Assembly (NCBI RefSeq): GCF_900101455.1
Contig: NZ_FMZJ01000001.1
Span: 62,001 to 126,000 of the forward strand
DNA: 64,000 nucleotides
Source of the DNA: Sphingomonas sp. YR710
Lineage (GTDB): Bacteria; Pseudomonadota; Alphaproteobacteria; Sphingomonadales; Sphingomonadaceae
Reading direction: 5' to 3'
This document shows, one piece after another, positions 7,688 through 16,783 of this stretch. Positions within the stretch are counted from its first letter, which is position 1. The number at the start of each line of letters is the position of its first letter. Position numbers and translations under genes: made by a program. Below the pieces are notes generated by a model. That model saw nothing but the letters and a program-made list of their open reading frames with translations. It had not been told where the DNA came from and searched no databases.

Positions 7688-8691
7688 TGCGGTTTCACCA
7701 CCAATATATGAAATGTCCCTGGAATCGCGGTTGGCCGGGCCCCGGCCGCCGCCGGTGGATTGAACGCTGCCGTCGGCAGATAGACCGTGCCGTCGCGCGG
7801 ATCGATTGCGCCGGTGCGTGCACCCTTCTCGGTGATGACTGTGGCGATTACCGTCGCGCCACCCGGCGAATCGAGAGCGATCAGCGTCAACGTGCCGTCG
7901 CGCCCGCACGGGATGAACGCCAGCCGGCGCGTTGCATCGATCGTCACGGCATCGGGGCCGTGGCCGATATCGAGCAGTCCGATTTCGCGACCGGCAACCG
8001 GATCGACGATTGCGGCCTTGCCGTTGGCGCAGGCGCTGATCAGCCGGTTGGTCGTCTTGTCAAAGCCAAGACCGCTGGGGCCTTCGCACCCCGGCAACGC
8101 GATGGTCCCGCCAGCCTTGCCGCTGGGCAAGTCGATCGTTTCAATCTCGTTGCGGTCCTCATTGTTGACATACACGATCTGCCCGGCCCCGATCGCTGCG
8201 AATTCCAGTCCGGGTTTCAGGGCGATCGTGGCCTTCACACGGGCGCCTTTGGGGTCGATCAGCGATACCGTCCCGGCTTTGGCGTTCATGACGAGGGCAA
8301 CGCCATCGGCCGGATCGTAAAAGGCCGCATCCGGATCGGCGCCGACCGCGATCCGCGCTGTTTCCCGCCCGCTCGACAAATCGATGATCCGCACGCTGTC
8401 ATCATGCCCGCTCGTTACCAGCAGGATATTCGATCCCGCGATCGGCACGACGGCATGGCCGCGTTCGATCGCGCCGACCTGACCGATCGAGTCGGGCCGG
8501 GTCAGGTCGATAACGGTGATGTTGGCGCTCCGTGCGACGAACAATCGACCGGCCTGCGGATCGACGCTTGCATAGTCCCAGCCGCCATCGGGGCCAGCGA
8601 TGCGGCCGGCGACCGCATAATGCGGTGCCGCGGCCGCGACGTTACCTGTCGCCAGCGCCAGCGCCGCGCTCAATATCGTGAATTTGATCAT
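7684..8691 (-). CDS. Secreted YncE-like beta-propeller protein
   Basis: 335 residues with a clear signal peptide (about 1-21, GNVAAAAP cleavage region). The mature part is a chain of propeller blades with the recurrent patterns GRLFVARSANITVIDL, DDSVRIIDLSSGRE and NRLISACANGKAAIVD, as in YncE/surface-layer YVTN-type proteins. A periplasmic location is expected. The protein may bind a ligand or DNA, but no catalytic residues are evident. It overlaps the DUF805 gene by four bases and forms a two-gene unit with it. Confidence 0.8.
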   Translation of the reverse strand: MIKFTILSAALALATGNVAAAAPHYAVAGRIAGPDGGWDYASVDPQAGRLFVARSANITVIDLTRPDSIGQVGAIERGHAVVPIAGSNILLVTSGHDDSVRIIDLSSGRETARIAVGADPDAAFYDPADGVALVMNAKAGTVSLIDPKGARVKATIALKPGLEFAAIGAGQIVYVNNEDRNEIETIDLPSGKAGGTIALPGCEGPSGLGFDKTTNRLISACANGKAAIVDPVAGREIGLLDIGHGPDAVTIDATRRLAFIPCGRDGTLTLIALDSPGGATVIATVITEKGARTGAIDPRDGTVYLPTAAFNPPAAAGARPTAIPGTFHILVVKPQ

Positions 8692-8844
8692 CAGGATGCG
8701 CTCCGCTTCGAACCACGGTCGATACCGTCATGCTCCACTCTGGCCGCACTTTGAACCGAAGATATGACGGGAGCAGAAGTTCGATCGGGACGATTCGACG
8801 AATTGCGCGTTCCCGCGATCGCCTTCATCGACAGGACGCCGATC

Positions 8845-9618
8845 ATGACTGACGACACGCGCGATCTCGTGACCAAGGTGCCAGCCGTCACGCTGATCTT
8901 CTGGATCATCAAGATCGCCGCGACGACCTTGGGGGAAACCGGCGGCGACACCGTGACGATGACGATGAACCTCGGCTATCTTGTCGGTACCGCGATCTTT
9001 CTCGGCGCGCTCGTCATTCTGGTGTGGCTGCAGATTGCGGCGAAGCGGTTTCACCCATTTCTATATTGGGCCACCATCATCGCCTCGACGACGGCGGGCA
9101 CGACAATGGCCGATTTCGCCGATCGTTCGCTGGGGATCGGCTATACGGGCGGATCGCTGCTGCTGCTGGCCTGTTTGATGACTTCGCTTACGGCATGGCG
9201 CTGGACGCTGGGTTCGGTGTCGGTCGATACCGTGCGAACGCCCAAGGCGGAAATCTTCTATTGGATCACGATCACCTTTTCGCAAACCCTGGGCACCGCG
9301 CTGGGCGATTGGGCTGCGGACACCGGTGGTCTCGGCTATGAAGGCGGTGCGTTGGTGTTCTCGGCGGGGCTGCTCATTCTGATCGCGCTGCACTTCTGGA
9401 CGAAGGTATCCCGCGTCTTTCTGTTCTGGGCGGCGTTCATCCTCACCCGCCCGCTGGGGGCAACCGTAGGCGATTATCTCGATAAACCGGTCGAACATGG
9501 CGGGCTCGCGGTCAGCCGTCCGCTGGCATCGGCGGTTCTTGCGGCATCCATTCTGGTCTGCATTCTGATCCTCCCGCAACGGGCGGGCCGTCATCCGGGT
9601 GCGGCTCGGCCGGCATGA
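8845..9618 (+). CDS. DUF347 (COG4705-type) polytopic membrane protein
   Basis: 257 residues from the ATG at 8845, chosen because AGGA lies just upstream and the protein then begins shortly before a membrane helix; an ATG at 8764 would add a non-membrane extension. Four internal repeats of about 60 residues share a helix ending in ATTLGETGGD, STTAGTTMAD, SQTLGTALGD and TRPLGATVGD. Each carries an acidic residue inside the membrane region, which suggests an ion or metal pathway (inference). COG4705 proteins are uncharacterised. Confidence 0.75.
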   Translation: MTDDTRDLVTKVPAVTLIFWIIKIAATTLGETGGDTVTMTMNLGYLVGTAIFLGALVILVWLQIAAKRFHPFLYWATIIASTTAGTTMADFADRSLGIGYTGGSLLLLACLMTSLTAWRWTLGSVSVDTVRTPKAEIFYWITITFSQTLGTALGDWAADTGGLGYEGGALVFSAGLLILIALHFWTKVSRVFLFWAAFILTRPLGATVGDYLDKPVEHGGLAVSRPLASAVLAASILVCILILPQRAGRHPGAARPA

Positions 9619-9619
9619 G

Positions 9620-10984
9620 TCACGCCTGGCCGATGTCACCGCTTTCGAACATGACCCGATTGCGGCCTTCGCGCTTGGCCCGGTAGAGCGCTGCATCGGC
9701 CCGGTCGAGCAGCATATCGAGCATGTCGATGGAGCCTGCCAGCAGCGATCCGCCGATGCTGGCACGGACATCGATCGCCGCGGCTCCCGCGGAAATGGCG
9801 CCATTGGCGATCGCCGCGCGGAGACGCTCCGCTATCATGGTGGCCTCTCCGGCATCGGTTGCCGGCAGCAGGACAACGAATTCTTCGCCCCCAAGACGTG
9901 CGATCAGATCGTCTTCACGCAGCGCCGCGCTACACCGCGACGCCACGACCTTCAGGACCTCGTCGCCCGCCGGGTGGCCGTAGCTATCGTTGATCGATTT
10001 GAAATGGTCGATGTCGATCATCAGCAGCGCCAAAGGCTTGCCCGTTGCACGCGCCGTTTCGATGGCGATGCGGGCGCTTTCCTCGAAATGGCGACGGTTG
10101 GCGATGCCGGTCAGCGCGTCCGAAAGCGCCAGGCTGCGCAGATCGGCCGCAACTTTCTGTTGGGCGGTGACGTCGCTGAATAGCCAGATTCGTCCTTTTT
10201 GGCCGTCACCGTGGACGGGGTGGGTATCGACCGCGAATTGCCGGTCGCCGAGATCCCACAGCGTCTTGGATTCATAATCGACTTTGCCGATCACCGCCTG
10301 AAATGTCGTGTCGAGTTCCTCATGATTGCGGCAACGTCTGCGCAGTTCGCGCATCGGCATTGCCAGGGCGCTGCTTTCATGGCGTCCGGCGGCGACGTCC
10401 AGCAAGGCTGCGGCCCGTTCGTTGATGAGGCCGGTGCGGCCATCGCCGTCCAGCACGACGATGGCCGCTGGCACCGTTTCGAAAAGGTCGGAAAAGCGAT
10501 CCTGTATCAGTCGCTGCTGGCGGGCACTCCGTCGGCCTTCCAGCATCTGGCCGAACGTGTCTGTGAGCAGCGGTATGCTGCTGATAATGCCGCGTCGGAA
10601 TGGGCAGTCGCATTCGGGCGGGCTATTGGCCCCCCAGAGCAATATGATGCCGCTGCGTGGTGCACCAGCAACGGGCGTTGGGATGAACAGCAGGCGCCGG
10701 GCCGGTCGTCCGAGTGCGGAAAGGATGGCGCTCGGCAACCGTATATCGTCGATATCGCGCGGCATACCGTCGGTCCAGTCGAGCGCGTCGAGATAAGCCG
10801 ACGGAAGCTGGAATGTCTGCGAGATTGTGATCGGTGCTGACGACAGCGGAATCGCGGAGCCCTTTATGTCCGCCTCGAACGCCACCATAAGATCGGCGCC
10901 CGACGCCGCCAGCGCGAAGCGGCACAGCGCTTGCAGTCCGTTATAGCCACGATGCATGGCCCCTTCTGGCTGATTCAGAAGCAT
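9620..10984 (-). CDS. GAF/PAS-GGDEF diguanylate cyclase
   Basis: 454 residues. The N-terminal part (about 15-150) resembles a GAF fold, then comes a PAS domain (about 160-275) and a C-terminal GGDEF domain (285-450). The active site is GGEEF at about 365-369, preceded by the inhibitory I-site RxxD (REDD, 356-359) exactly five residues upstream, so product inhibition by c-di-GMP is expected. The ATG overlaps the TGA of the upstream RsbQ-like hydrolase (TGATG), so the two are translationally coupled. By analogy with RsbQ-RsbP, the PAS domain is a likely partner or ligand receiver for the hydrolase. Confidence 0.92.
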   Translation of the reverse strand: MLLNQPEGAMHRGYNGLQALCRFALAASGADLMVAFEADIKGSAIPLSSAPITISQTFQLPSAYLDALDWTDGMPRDIDDIRLPSAILSALGRPARRLLFIPTPVAGAPRSGIILLWGANSPPECDCPFRRGIISSIPLLTDTFGQMLEGRRSARQQRLIQDRFSDLFETVPAAIVVLDGDGRTGLINERAAALLDVAAGRHESSALAMPMRELRRRCRNHEELDTTFQAVIGKVDYESKTLWDLGDRQFAVDTHPVHGDGQKGRIWLFSDVTAQQKVAADLRSLALSDALTGIANRRHFEESARIAIETARATGKPLALLMIDIDHFKSINDSYGHPAGDEVLKVVASRCSAALREDDLIARLGGEEFVVLLPATDAGEATMIAERLRAAIANGAISAGAAAIDVRASIGGSLLAGSIDMLDMLLDRADAALYRAKREGRNRVMFESGDIGQA

Positions 10985-11781
10985 CAGCTGTTGTTTCCCG
11001 GCAGCAGCCTCCCCTCGAGGACGCCCAATATTTCCGCCGGCGCGGTCATGTGCGGCAAATGGCCTGCCGCATCGATCAGATCTAGCGTCGATCCGTCAAT
11101 CGCGCCGTTGAGCCATTTTGCCACGTCGGTGGGCACGGCCATATCGTGCGAGGTCTGAATGATATGGGTTGGCCGTTCAATCTGGCGGGCAACGCCGCGC
11201 ATGTCCGACTGGAAGATCGTCCGCGACATATTGAGCGCAATGTCTGGCCGCATCTGAAAGAGAGTTCGCGAAAATTCGTCGATCGCGGCATTGTCCGGGA
11301 CGCCGACGACGACCGGTGCGAAGCCTGCCGCCCACGCCTGGAAGTTGGCGGCCATGCTCTCAAATAGACCGTCGAGGTCGGGCTGATCGAAGCCGCCCGT
11401 ATAATGATCGTCATTGAGGTAGCGCGGTGAAGCTCCGATCATGACAAGCTTGTGGAACGGCTCCGGCCTGATGCTGGCTGCGGCGGCACCGATCATGCCG
11501 CTTACCGAATGGCCGATATAGATGCACGTCTCGATGGCGAGCTCGTTCATGATGTCGAGCAGATCGTCGGCATAGCCGAACAATGTTCCGTGGCGTTCGA
11601 AATCGTAGGAAACGGCACCATCAGGACCGGCGCCAGCAAGATCGTAAGAAATCACGCGGAAATGTACGTTCAACCAGGGGCGGAGCGCCGCCCAGGCATT
11701 CTGATCGGTACCGAACCCATGAGACAGTATGACGATGCGTTCACCTTGCCCGCTGATCCTACCGTGAAGCTGTTCGAATCG
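10984..11781 (-). CDS. RsbQ-type alpha/beta hydrolase
   Basis: 265 residues from the ATG at 11781 (GGGAGAG upstream); a longer frame from 11829 lacks a better site. It closely follows B. subtilis RsbQ in layout: oxyanion SHGFGTDQNAW, nucleophile GHSVSGMIG (Ser about 93), GASPRYLND, catalytic Asp in TSHDMAVP (about 214) and His in AAGHLPHM (about 242). RsbQ is the energy-stress partner of the PAS phosphatase RsbP and is related to the KAI2/D14 receptors. Here the partner gene encodes a PAS-containing diguanylate cyclase, directly downstream and overlapping. Confidence 0.9.
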   Translation of the reverse strand, partial: RFEQLHGRISGQGERIVILSHGFGTDQNAWAALRPWLNVHFRVISYDLAGAGPDGAVSYDFERHGTLFGYADDLLDIMNELAIETCIYIGHSVSGMIGAAAASIRPEPFHKLVMIGASPRYLNDDHYTGGFDQPDLDGLFESMAANFQAWAAGFAPVVVGVPDNAAIDEFSRTLFQMRPDIALNMSRTIFQSDMRGVARQIERPTHIIQTSHDMAVPTDVAKWLNGAIDGSTLDLIDAAGHLPHMTAPAEILGVLEGRLLPGNNS

Positions 11782-11910
11782 CATCGAAGGTACTCTCCCG
11801 GTGCGTGACTGAGATTGTCGGTGTTTCAAACAGTGGCTGTCTCAGTCGTGAACCATATTCCGAGCCGCTCGCGGCACGCTGCATTTCAGCCCCGCTTGCC
11901 CACCAATATG

Positions 11911-11942
11911 ATACGCCAGGCCGGTTGCCTGGCCTGGCGTAT
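11911..11942 (-). terminator. 12-bp hairpin downstream of mucR-like gene
   Basis: Perfect inverted repeat ATACGCCAGGCC (11911-11922) with its complement (11931-11942) and an 8-nt loop. No T-tract follows on either strand, so it may be a weak terminator or an mRNA 3'-end stabiliser for the MucR-like gene. Confidence 0.4.
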
Positions 11943-12020
11943 GCAAAATCACCCTCTCCGATCTGGTAGTTACCGGGCGACGGCCTTGTTTCGACAGGCA
12001 GCCGTCCCTGTTCGTTCGTC

Positions 12021-12473
12021 TTATTCCACCGGTGCGGCCTTGGCCTTGCGGCCACGCTTGGCAGGTACCGGAGCGGGCGAGGCTTTCGGCTTTCGGCCCA
12101 GTCCGATCTTGAGCGCAAGCGCCTTGCGGGTTGCGGCATAATTGGGCGCGACCATGGGATAATCGGCCGGCAGGTTCCACTTTGTCCGATACTGATCGGG
12201 CGTGAGTTGATAATGAGTCATCAAATGGCGCTTGAGCATCTTCAGCTTTTTGCCGTCTTCAAGGCAGACGATGTAATCCGGCTTGATCGACGCTCTTACC
12301 GAGACGGCGGGCTCCTGCCGGGTCGGCTCCGGCTCTGCAACCGTACCCAGTCCTGCAAGAGCTTTATGAACACTCCCGATCAGCGCCGGCAGGTCAGTAA
12401 TCGAGACATTGTTGCTTCCCACGTGCGCGGCAACAATGTCAGCAGTGAGAGCGATCAGGGTTTCGTCGGACAT
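12021..12473 (-). CDS. Ros/MucR-family transcriptional regulator
   Basis: 150 residues. The core matches Ros/MucR: CLEDGKKLKMLKRHLMTHY, then LTPDQYRTKWNLPADYPMV and APNYAATRKALALKIGLG. In canonical Ros the zinc is bound by Cys-Cys-His-His; here the second Cys is Asp, so zinc binding is altered or replaced. The C-terminus (about 128-150) is basic with PAKRGRKAK, similar to an AT-hook. MucR proteins are AT-preferring global silencers of exopolysaccharide, motility and cell-cycle genes in alphaproteobacteria. The upstream region has a GATAC-AAA-GATAC direct repeat just before the ribosome site. Confidence 0.88.
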   Translation of the reverse strand: MSDETLIALTADIVAAHVGSNNVSITDLPALIGSVHKALAGLGTVAEPEPTRQEPAVSVRASIKPDYIVCLEDGKKLKMLKRHLMTHYQLTPDQYRTKWNLPADYPMVAPNYAATRKALALKIGLGRKPKASPAPVPAKRGRKAKAAPVE

Positions 12474-12787
12474 ATATACTCCATTTCGGATGTATCTTTG
12501 TATCCTTTGCGCCGCAGAAGTCTATGGGAACATTCAACCCGTAGCGTTCGATTTAGTGCCATTGGCAATTTCCCGTCGGGTCGCGGCGAATTATCGGCGG
12601 GCGGCGCTCTGAGGTGAACTTCCGTTCCACAGGGACAAGCGTTGACTTGGTGCCCCCCCTTTGGATCGGTAGCTTTTCGTGGATGTGTAAATGGTTCTAC
12701 CATGTTCCGAGAAGAACGCATTGATGATCTTGTTGCGCCCGATATGCGGCATTACTGCATCGGCAGGTTTCGACCGCGGCGCTGTGC
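12474..12787. other. Intergenic region upstream of mucR-like gene
   Basis: No gene is supported. On the minus strand the last 40 nt before the mucR-like start contain GGATACAAAGATACATCC, a direct repeat of GATAC inside an inverted GGAT/ATCC, followed by TGGAG. This is a possible autoregulatory site. The rest shows no feature I can name. Confidence 0.35.
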
Positions 12788-14209
12788 CTATTGGCCATCC
12801 CTGGCGTTGGCGTAAACCTGGATCAGATCGAACAGATAATCGCGTTCGGCATAAAGTCCCTCGACCGACTTACGCTCGTTGAGGCCATGGACGCCGTTGC
12901 CGTCGGGATCGGAAAAGCGCCCTGGCACGCCGTAGGTCGGAATGCCGGCGGCGTTCAGATAGCGGCCATCGGTGGCGCCCGTCGTCATCGCCGGCAGCAT
13001 CGGTACGCCGGGGAAATGCTTCTGTGCGATGGTCTTCGCATTGCCATAAACCAGCTGTGACAAAGGCGGGGGCGGGGGTGTCGGGCTAATCTCGCCGGTC
13101 GGCGTCACGCTGATCGACGGATCGGCGATCGCGGCCACGATCTGGCGGCGGACATTCTCGATCGAGTCGCCGGGGAACATCCGGCAATTGATATTGGCGC
13201 CGGCGCGCTGGGCGAGCGCATTATTGGCATGACCGCCATCGAGCCGGGTCGCGACGCAGGTGGTACGCAGCATCGAATGATAGGTCGGATCTTCGGAAAC
13301 GATCGCATTGGCCGCCGCATCCTTGGGATCGGCGATCAGCCGCAGCATCGCCGCACCGGCGTTGCCCCCGGTCAGCTTCGCGGTTTCGGTGAAGTAAGCC
13401 CGCGTGGTATCGCTGAACTGCACCGGAAACTCATATTGGCCGACCCGCACCAGAGCGGCGGCCAGGCTGTAGATCGCATTGTCGGGGCGCGGCTTGCTGC
13501 TGTGCCCGCCGGGATTGGTCGCCTCGATCCGGAAATCCTGATAGACCTTTTCGCCGGCCTGCATTCCCAGGGAAACCTGCTTGCCGTTGGCATCGCGAAT
13601 GCCGACGCTGCCCTCGTTCAGTGCGAAGGCGGCGTCGATCCAGTCCTTATGCTCGCTGGCGAGCCAGTGCGCGCCGTTGAACGCGCCGTCGCTCTCTTCC
13701 CCGCAGGTCAATGCCAGTTTCAGCGGACGCCGCAGCTTCGTGCCGGCCGCTTTGAGCCGGATCATCGTGTCGGTGAAGATTGCGGCATGCGCCTTGTCGT
13801 CGGATGCGCCACGGCCATAAAAATAGCCATTTTCCTCGACGAGAACGAACGGATCGCGTGTCCAGTCCTCGCGTTTCGCCTCGACGACATCGAGATGCGC
13901 CAGCAGCAGAATCGCCTTCGCCTTCGGGGCTGTACCGGGCAGCACCGCAACCAGCCCGCCCTCCTTGGGGTGATCCGGAACGCCGAACAGCCGGATGTCG
14001 CTGTCCATATAGCCAGCCGCCTTCAGCCGCGCAGCCATCCGCTCGGCGGCCAACGTGCAACTGCCGACCGACAGGCTGGTGTTGGTTTCGACCAACTCCT
14101 TGTAGAGGCCGCGAAACGCCGCCTGATCGGGGCGAAGGCCGGCCGCAGAAACCGGCAGGCTGGCGGACAGGGCCGCGGCCAGCGCGATCGTCGTCGAAAA
14201 CAGGCGCAT
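12788..14209 (-). CDS. Secreted M20-family metallopeptidase
   Basis: 473 residues from the ATG at 14209, which places a signal peptide (about 1-23, PVSAAG) at the N-terminus; the longer open frame upstream is not coding-like. M20 zinc motifs are LLLAHLDVVE, a metal-bridging Asp in GRGASDDK, catalytic Glu pair in CGEESDG, ligand ALNEGS, and C-terminal VHGLNE. A dimerisation insert is present between (GGHSSKPRPDNAIY). It probably cleaves dipeptides or N-acylated substrates in the periplasm. It lies downstream of the P450 and SDR genes on the same strand. Confidence 0.9.
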   Translation of the reverse strand: MRLFSTTIALAAALSASLPVSAAGLRPDQAAFRGLYKELVETNTSLSVGSCTLAAERMAARLKAAGYMDSDIRLFGVPDHPKEGGLVAVLPGTAPKAKAILLLAHLDVVEAKREDWTRDPFVLVEENGYFYGRGASDDKAHAAIFTDTMIRLKAAGTKLRRPLKLALTCGEESDGAFNGAHWLASEHKDWIDAAFALNEGSVGIRDANGKQVSLGMQAGEKVYQDFRIEATNPGGHSSKPRPDNAIYSLAAALVRVGQYEFPVQFSDTTRAYFTETAKLTGGNAGAAMLRLIADPKDAAANAIVSEDPTYHSMLRTTCVATRLDGGHANNALAQRAGANINCRMFPGDSIENVRRQIVAAIADPSISVTPTGEISPTPPPPPLSQLVYGNAKTIAQKHFPGVPMLPAMTTGATDGRYLNAAGIPTYGVPGRFSDPDGNGVHGLNERKSVEGLYAERDYLFDLIQVYANARDGQ

Positions 14210-14348
14210 GAGGAAGTCCCTTGTTGGTCGGGGCAAATCTATGCGCCGCTCGTGGCGGCAGGCAACCCCCGTCAGGGAGGGCGCCGGTGAGGATGCTACC
14301 CTGCCGGATCGTTCCGCTCGACGGTCGCAGTCCCGATGCGCTCGTTTT

Positions 14349-15575
14349 CTATGATATTTTATCGCATTCGATGACCATCTCACGGATTTCGTAGCCTTGG
14401 GTGTTGCGGTTCCACAGCATCTGCGGTTGTTTCGCCAGCCGGATGCCGGGAACCCGCATCAGGCTGTCGAGGAACATGCGTCCTTCGTGCAATGCCACCT
14501 GCGAGCCCGGGCAGCGGTGCGGCCCGTCGCCGAAGGTCATGTAATTGCCGACGATCTTCATCCTGGCCGATCGCTCCGGATCGAGCGCGAACGGGCATTC
14601 GCCGACCGTTTCGGGATCGATATTGGCGCTGCGGAGGTCGATCGCCATAAGGTCGCCCGCCTTGATCGGGCCGCCCTTTGCATCGGGCATATCGGTCTGG
14701 GCGCGGCGGTAAAGCATGCCCGAAACCGGCTCGAGCCGAAGGATCTCCTGAAGAATGGCGAACTGCCCTTCCTCATCGGCGTCCAGGAAGCGCTGTTTCA
14801 GCTCGGGCCGGTCCAGCATATGCCAGGCCGCCATGCCGATGAACTCGCGCGTCGTTGATACCCCGGCGGAGCCGTAGGTCATGCATTCCATGATCATCGC
14901 GGCCTTCGAATAGCCCTCCTTGATCATGTAGCTGACAACGTCGTCCTTGGGCGCGCTTCGGCGAACCACGATCGCCGGTGCGATATGATTATCGTAAAGT
15001 TGGGCGGTCAGGCGGATCTTCGGGGCGTGGAAATGCCAGCCGAACAGACGATCCTGAAAGAAGCGCTGGAAGGCGCTCCGGTTCGGGCGCGGCGAGGAGC
15101 GGCGAATGGCGTGGAACAGCTTGGCCAGGGCCAGCGGGTTGCCCCGATCATCGATCCCCAGAATCTCCACAGTCACGTTCGACGCAAGCTCGAGCGCCAT
15201 TTCATCGAGCACGCCCGAGCCCGTTGCCTGAAATTCGGCAGTCAGCTTCGCCATCGTACGGTCGATGATCGGATGATAACGGGTGACAATCGCTTTCGGC
15301 GTAAAATAGGCGGCCACCGAGGCGCGGCGCTTGCGATGGGCGTCGCCGTCGAGGAAGAAGAACGAGATGTGCGCGGGGTTATCGAAAGTGATCTCGGAAG
15401 AATTGCTGCCTGCCTGGCGCACATTCGTCGAGCGAAGCACCTCGCGCGCACCTGCGAAACCGGGAACGATCTTAGCGCCCTCGAATGTCGAGACATGTTC
15501 CCTGGCGAGTTCGGCGCTCTTGCGGTCGTCGCGCCCCGCAACCGGGCACGTTGGGGTGGCTGTCGTCTGATTCAT
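14349..15575 (-). CDS. Cytochrome P450
   Basis: 408 residues from the ATG at 15575 (GAGAGAG site), the usual size for a soluble bacterial class I P450. The heme-binding loop is FGDGPHRCPGSQVALHEG (FGxGxxxCxG). The K-helix ExxR is EILRLEP, and the I-helix region is YGSAGVSTTREF, with Ser-Thr-Thr in place of the usual AGxD/ET. The substrate is unknown. No ferredoxin or ferredoxin reductase gene is adjacent, so electron partners must come from elsewhere. It appears to be co-transcribed with the SDR gene 76 nt upstream and faces a TetR gene across the promoter. Confidence 0.93.
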   Translation of the reverse strand: MNQTTATPTCPVAGRDDRKSAELAREHVSTFEGAKIVPGFAGAREVLRSTNVRQAGSNSSEITFDNPAHISFFFLDGDAHRKRRASVAAYFTPKAIVTRYHPIIDRTMAKLTAEFQATGSGVLDEMALELASNVTVEILGIDDRGNPLALAKLFHAIRRSSPRPNRSAFQRFFQDRLFGWHFHAPKIRLTAQLYDNHIAPAIVVRRSAPKDDVVSYMIKEGYSKAAMIMECMTYGSAGVSTTREFIGMAAWHMLDRPELKQRFLDADEEGQFAILQEILRLEPVSGMLYRRAQTDMPDAKGGPIKAGDLMAIDLRSANIDPETVGECPFALDPERSARMKIVGNYMTFGDGPHRCPGSQVALHEGRMFLDSLMRVPGIRLAKQPQMLWNRNTQGYEIREMVIECDKIS

Positions 15576-15651
15576 CGCTCTCTCGCTTCTTCGTATCGGT
15601 GCGAGACCGGAGCGAACACACAGGTGCGTCCGCTCCGATCGCAGGGTCATT

Positions 15652-16614
15652 TCACGAAACCGATTCCAGGCTCGTCTTATTGCCGCCTGCCAGCTTTGGC
15701 TTTCGCGCTTCGCCCGCGCGCGCGCCGACGCCGACGTTTGCCGCCGCGCTCATGTCGATGATCTCGTCGAGATGCTCGGCGATCGTTTCCATCGTGAGAT
15801 TCTCGCTGGTGAAGCCGACGTTCTGCATGATCGCCATCCGGAGGATTTGGCCGCCGCCACAACACAGCATGACGCCGTTCAACGGACAGCTTTCATGGGA
15901 CAGATAGGCTGCAGCGTGCGATGCCAGCTCCGGCGGGAAGACCGTGCCCAGCTTGGCGAAGGCCTCCGGCGGCTTGCCATAGACATGCGACATGACTTCG
16001 GGTGATGACATGCGGGTGGCGATGCGCGGGGAGAAGCCGTTGACCGCGATGCCGTATTTCGGGCCTTCGGAAGCCAAAGCGAGGGTCAGGCCGATCACGC
16101 CGCCCTTCGCGCCGCCATAGGCCGTCATCATCTCATGAATGCCGAGCGGCCCCTCGGAAGCCGTGTTGACGATGCGGCCACCGCCGCTTTTCATAAAATG
16201 TTTCCAGGCGGCGTGGGAGACGAGGGCCGTGCCGATATAATTGACCTCACACATGCGCCGGAACTGTTCAGCCGTATGGTTTTCGAACAGCTCGGGGCCG
16301 TTGATGCCGGCATTGTTGATCACCGCGTCGAGCCGCCCGAAGCTGTCGAGCGCGGCCTGGACCATTGCTGTTGCGCCGCGTTCCTCCGCTACCGACTCGT
16401 AACAGCTGACAGCTTCGCCACCCGCCGCCTTGATCTCTTGTACGACTTCGTCCGCCGGACCGCTGGAGCCTCCCGAACCATCCACCGCAACCCCGGGATC
16501 GACCACGACGATTTTCGCGCCGCGCGATGCGAGCAGCAGCGCATGGGCCCGGCCCACGCCGCGGCCACCCCCCGTGATCAGCACGACTTTCCCGTCAAAG
16601 CGCAATTCCGTCAT
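15652..16614 (-). CDS. Short-chain dehydrogenase/reductase (MFE-2-like SDR)
   Basis: 320 residues from the ATG at 16614 (AGAGGA upstream). The Rossmann cofactor motif is TGGGRGVGRAHA, with NNAG at about 95, catalytic Ser in IVNTASEG and Tyr-Lys in AYGGAKGG. The long C-terminal part (about 250-320) and the sequence style recall the hydroxyacyl-CoA dehydrogenase domain of peroxisomal multifunctional enzyme 2. It could oxidise a hydroxyl made by the P450 encoded next to it (inference). Divergent from the TetR gene. Confidence 0.88.
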   Translation of the reverse strand: MTELRFDGKVVLITGGGRGVGRAHALLLASRGAKIVVVDPGVAVDGSGGSSGPADEVVQEIKAAGGEAVSCYESVAEERGATAMVQAALDSFGRLDAVINNAGINGPELFENHTAEQFRRMCEVNYIGTALVSHAAWKHFMKSGGGRIVNTASEGPLGIHEMMTAYGGAKGGVIGLTLALASEGPKYGIAVNGFSPRIATRMSSPEVMSHVYGKPPEAFAKLGTVFPPELASHAAAYLSHESCPLNGVMLCCGGGQILRMAIMQNVGFTSENLTMETIAEHLDEIIDMSAAANVGVGARAGEARKPKLAGGNKTSLESVS

Positions 16615-16759
16615 TGTCTGTTCATCCTCTACAAGAAACCGAAATCCGGCGGCGGACCGTCGGAAAAGCACCGATGTCGCATATGGATTTGCTCTTCCGA
16701 TCCCGGATCCCGCCGGAAACCCAATCATCACGGAAAAATCATAGTTGACGTCATTTGAG

Positions 16760-16783
16760 AGTCAATCTCATATGAGGCTGACT
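16760..16783. promoter_or_regulatory. Palindromic operator for the TetR regulator
   Basis: A 24-bp near-perfect palindrome (20 of 24 positions symmetric): outer arms AGTCA/TGACT and a perfect CTCATATGAG core. It sits in the SDR-TetR divergent spacer and covers the GAGG ribosome site of the TetR gene, ending at its start codon. This is a likely autorepression and cluster operator. Confidence 0.65.

Noticed and set aside
12529-12551. GGAAC...CGTT upstream of the mucR-like gene
   Set aside because: The spacer is 13 nt and it points away from the gene.
14210-14383. N-terminal extension of the M20 peptidase
   Set aside because: The extension is Arg-rich and destroys the signal peptide; the ATG at 14209 is better.
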